Origin: CAUPWF01 sp963515125
GTDB taxonomy: Bacteria; Bacillota; Clostridia; Lachnospirales; Lachnospiraceae
DNA length: 64,000 nt
NCBI GenBank assembly: GCA_052116865.1
Contig: JBQKKG010000003.1
Coordinates: 186,001 to 250,000 of the forward strand
Reading direction: 5' to 3'
How positions within the stretch are numbered: position 1 is the first letter of the stretch; every line of letters begins with the position of its first letter. Of this stretch, positions 61,887-64,000 are shown in pieces. Under the pieces are notes generated by a model. That model saw only the letters and a list, made by a program, of their open reading frames with translations. It did not search any database and was not told the origin of the DNA. Made by a program: the position numbers and the translations under genes.

Positions 61887-62150
61887 CTATTCACCCAATC
61901 CTTCTTCAATAATCCCAACCAAAGCCTTTAGAGCTTGCTCCTCATCCTCACCTTCACAGATCAGCTCTATTTCATCTCCACTCTTTACACAAGCGCCTAA
62001 TACACTCAGCACACTTTTCGCATTTGCAGTTGTATCTTTGATTGTAAATGTAATTTTACAATTATAATCCATCGCTGTTTTACATAGTATTCCCGCTGGA
62101 CGCAGATGCAATCCAGTTGGATTCTTTATTATAACCTTTTGCTTTACCAT
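61887..62150 (-). CDS. ptsH: HPr phosphocarrier protein
   Basis: 87 residues. Catalytic H15 in GLHLRPA and regulatory S46 in AKSVLSVL are both at canonical positions, so both PTS phosphotransfer and HPr-kinase control are possible. No enzyme I gene is next to it. AGGAGG precedes the ATG. Its place between cdaR and envelope genes is unusual. Confidence 0.93.
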   Translation of the reverse strand: MVKQKVIIKNPTGLHLRPAGILCKTAMDYNCKITFTIKDTTANAKSVLSVLGACVKSGDEIELICEGEDEEQALKALVGIIEEGLGE

Positions 62151-62195
62151 AACAGGCCTCCTGTACTTCTTATTAGATATATTTGCTATGCTAAC

Positions 62196-63437
62196 TTATT
62201 TCTGTTCTAATATTACATTGACTGTAATGTTACTGGTCAAGCTACAATTCGGAGCCTCTACCAAAAGTGGAATATCAAATGATCCTGGATTTTGATAATT
62301 TTTCAAGTCTATGGATGCCTCCACCTTTTCTACCGTCAAACTTGCAAGTGCATCATCTGAGCCTTGAAACTCTAAGATAACATCTTCAATATTTCCATAA
62401 CTCGTCTTCATATTTTCAGGTGCGTTTTTCACCTTTATTGATCCCACTGGAATATCAATTGTCTTCGTTCCTACACGTTCAACACCAATAGTAACAATAA
62501 CATTATTCGCATTTTGATCTGCTAATGAAACCCCTTCTGGCAAGTACGGTGTAATATCTACCACACGTTCTGTTTTCTTTGATATTCCCGTGATATCCAA
62601 GTCTTTCCCCGGGATAGTTATCTTCTCTAGGTCCGCAAGCACATCAGACGTTCCAGATACTAAAACAGTCTGTGGCTCATACTTCACTTCTAATATTCGA
62701 TATCCATCATCAGGGGTACCCGATACATTGCACTCTAATGCTACTGTTTTCGTTTGTAATAATTTTATTTCAACACTTACTCCTGATTCACCCAAATTAG
62801 ACGTTAATAAGGTTTGGTCAATCGCATTGTCATCCGCATCGTAGAGCACTAGTTCTCCCTCTAATGTCGTATCTTTAGATAAACCTGATACGTCTACTTT
62901 TGCAACAACTTTACTAATTCGGCTTACCATAGATTCCGCTCCACCTATGGTAACAGTTTCTGGAATGGCCTTTATTTCACCTAAGGCAAATCCATCCCTC
63001 AGGGTACCTGTGGTTGCTGCTGTAATCGGAAATTTATTACTGGTTTCATCTTCAATAAGGACTTGCAAATTCCTTGGATTGGAATATGCCTTCTCATATT
63101 TACCTTCATATCCTGTAATCGAAATGGTAATCGGAACCTGAGAGGCTAACTCCATTTCTTTCATATCTGCTATTGCAACTATGTCACTACCTTTAATTTT
63201 AGCCAATATCGAGCGTTTTGCTTCCACAACAACAGTGACAGACTGTGTATTATCAACAACCTGATAGGTCTTTCCTTTGTTTGTAATTACTTCCGGATGT
63301 TGTATTGTTACTTCTATATTCCGAAATGTTTGGGAGTCTACTGGATCATCAATATTTACTACAACTAACCATAGAAGTATTGCAAATAGAACGGCCATTG
63401 CTTTTAGGCCGAGATTGTTTGTCAGCCTATTCTTCAT
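62196..63437 (-). CDS. cdaR: CdaR (YbbR-domain protein), regulator of CdaA
   Basis: 413 residues. One N-terminal membrane helix (about 10-28, MAVLFAILLWLVVVNI) followed by four YbbR beta-domains outside the membrane. CdaR binds the diadenylate cyclase CdaA and tunes its activity. The start overlaps the end of cdaA by 11 bases, the usual order in Firmicutes. glmM, often the third gene, is not here. Confidence 0.93.
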   Translation of the reverse strand: MKNRLTNNLGLKAMAVLFAILLWLVVVNIDDPVDSQTFRNIEVTIQHPEVITNKGKTYQVVDNTQSVTVVVEAKRSILAKIKGSDIVAIADMKEMELASQVPITISITGYEGKYEKAYSNPRNLQVLIEDETSNKFPITAATTGTLRDGFALGEIKAIPETVTIGGAESMVSRISKVVAKVDVSGLSKDTTLEGELVLYDADDNAIDQTLLTSNLGESGVSVEIKLLQTKTVALECNVSGTPDDGYRILEVKYEPQTVLVSGTSDVLADLEKITIPGKDLDITGISKKTERVVDITPYLPEGVSLADQNANNVIVTIGVERVGTKTIDIPVGSIKVKNAPENMKTSYGNIEDVILEFQGSDDALASLTVEKVEASIDLKNYQNPGSFDIPLLVEAPNCSLTSNITVNVILEQK

Positions 63438-64000
63438 TCTTTTTTCTTCCTTTCCAAAATTTGAATCGTTTCGTTTCTACGGTTCTGTTTTGTATATAAT
63501 TCAACTGTTCAATTAGTTCCTTTTTAGAGATATTTCTTTTTAACTGCCCACCAATTGCTACAGATACATATCCAGTTTCTTCAGATACTATAATTACTAA
63601 CGCATCACTTACCTCACTCATACCTACTGCAGCACGATGTCTTGTTCCAAGCTCTTTACTCAATCCCATATTATCTGAAAGAGGAAGATAACAAGTTGCA
63701 GATACAATTCTGTCCCCACGTATGATAATAGCACCATCATGTAATGGTGTATTATGCTCAAATATATTGATTAACACCTGACTCGAAACTAAACAATCTA
63801 AAATAATCCCAGTACTTTCATACTCGGTTAACCGAATTGCCTGTTCCACTACGATAAGGGCACCTGTCTTTACTCTCCCCATTTCAAAACATGCGTCTAC
63901 CAGACTTTGTATTGTTCTTTCTGAAAATCGTACATTTTCTCTTGTTTTATCAAATGGTACAATAGAGGAGAGAATATTTTTCTGTCCCAATTTTTCCAAT
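63427..64000 (-). CDS. cdaA: Diadenylate cyclase CdaA (5' end outside window)
   Basis: The last 190 residues of a membrane cyclase that makes c-di-AMP from two ATP; the N-terminal membrane helices and start lie beyond the right edge. The DAC domain motifs DGAIIIRGDRI and GTRHRAAVGMSE (RHR) are complete. The C-terminal end is basic (KFWKGRKK). Confidence 0.95.
   Translation of the reverse strand, partial: LEKLGQKNILSSIVPFDKTRENVRFSERTIQSLVDACFEMGRVKTGALIVVEQAIRLTEYESTGIILDCLVSSQVLINIFEHNTPLHDGAIIIRGDRIVSATCYLPLSDNMGLSKELGTRHRAAVGMSEVSDALVIIVSEETGYVSVAIGGQLKRNISKKELIEQLNYIQNRTVETKRFKFWKGRKKNEE

Overview
The window is AT-rich, low-GC Gram-positive DNA with strong AGGAGG-type ribosome sites. Gene content (LytR-CpsA-Psr proteins, GerMN lipoprotein, CsoR/CopA, CdaA-CdaR, choline-binding repeat proteins, a cohesin-like surface protein) points to an anaerobic Clostridia member, most likely Lachnospiraceae; the genus cannot be read from the sequence. 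Almost everything is on the minus strand; the only plus-strand gene is one glycosyltransferase at 18287-19267. No rRNA, tRNA, insertion sequence, phage gene or CRISPR array was seen, and no gene-free stretch exceeds about 210 bases.

Left part (1-7.6 kb): a truncated sugar-binding lipoprotein, a copper efflux operon (copA-csoR) with a near-consensus promoter and CsoR operator, a membrane-anchored HtrA protease, and glmS, which supplies glucosamine-6-phosphate for wall synthesis.

Middle (7.6-48.5 kb): one large cell-surface polysaccharide region. It holds a polyprenyl-phosphate sugar transferase, two LCP ligases, a Wzy-like polymerase, a Wzx-like flippase, an ABC-2 exporter pair, all four dTDP-rhamnose genes (rmlB-A-C together, rmlD about 9 kb away), many GT2 and one GT4 transferases, two acyltransferases, LicD, DUF2304 and DUF2142 proteins. 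Three secreted enzymes carry choline-binding repeats: an amidase-glucosaminidase, an L,D-transpeptidase and a subtilisin-like protease.

Right part (48.5-64 kb): a choline module (BCCT transporter, CTP:phosphocholine cytidylyltransferase, and a winged-helix/cytidylyltransferase/choline-kinase fusion), which with LicD should make phosphocholine-decorated glycan, the anchor for the three choline-binding enzymes. Next to it is an operon that looks like a D-alanylation (dlt) system but has a PLP-dependent decarboxylase of the diaminopimelate/ornithine type between the amino-acid adenylating enzyme and the carrier protein, followed by an MBOAT O-acyltransferase, two AlgJ/DltD-like SGNH proteins and an OpgB/LtaS-like phosphoglycerol transferase. 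My inference is that an amino acid is loaded on the carrier, decarboxylated there, and the resulting amino-acyl group (a GABA- or beta-alanine-like group rather than D-alanine) is moved across the membrane onto a surface polymer. This is the best candidate for an undescribed system. The window ends in an HPr gene and the cdaA-cdaR c-di-AMP synthase pair.
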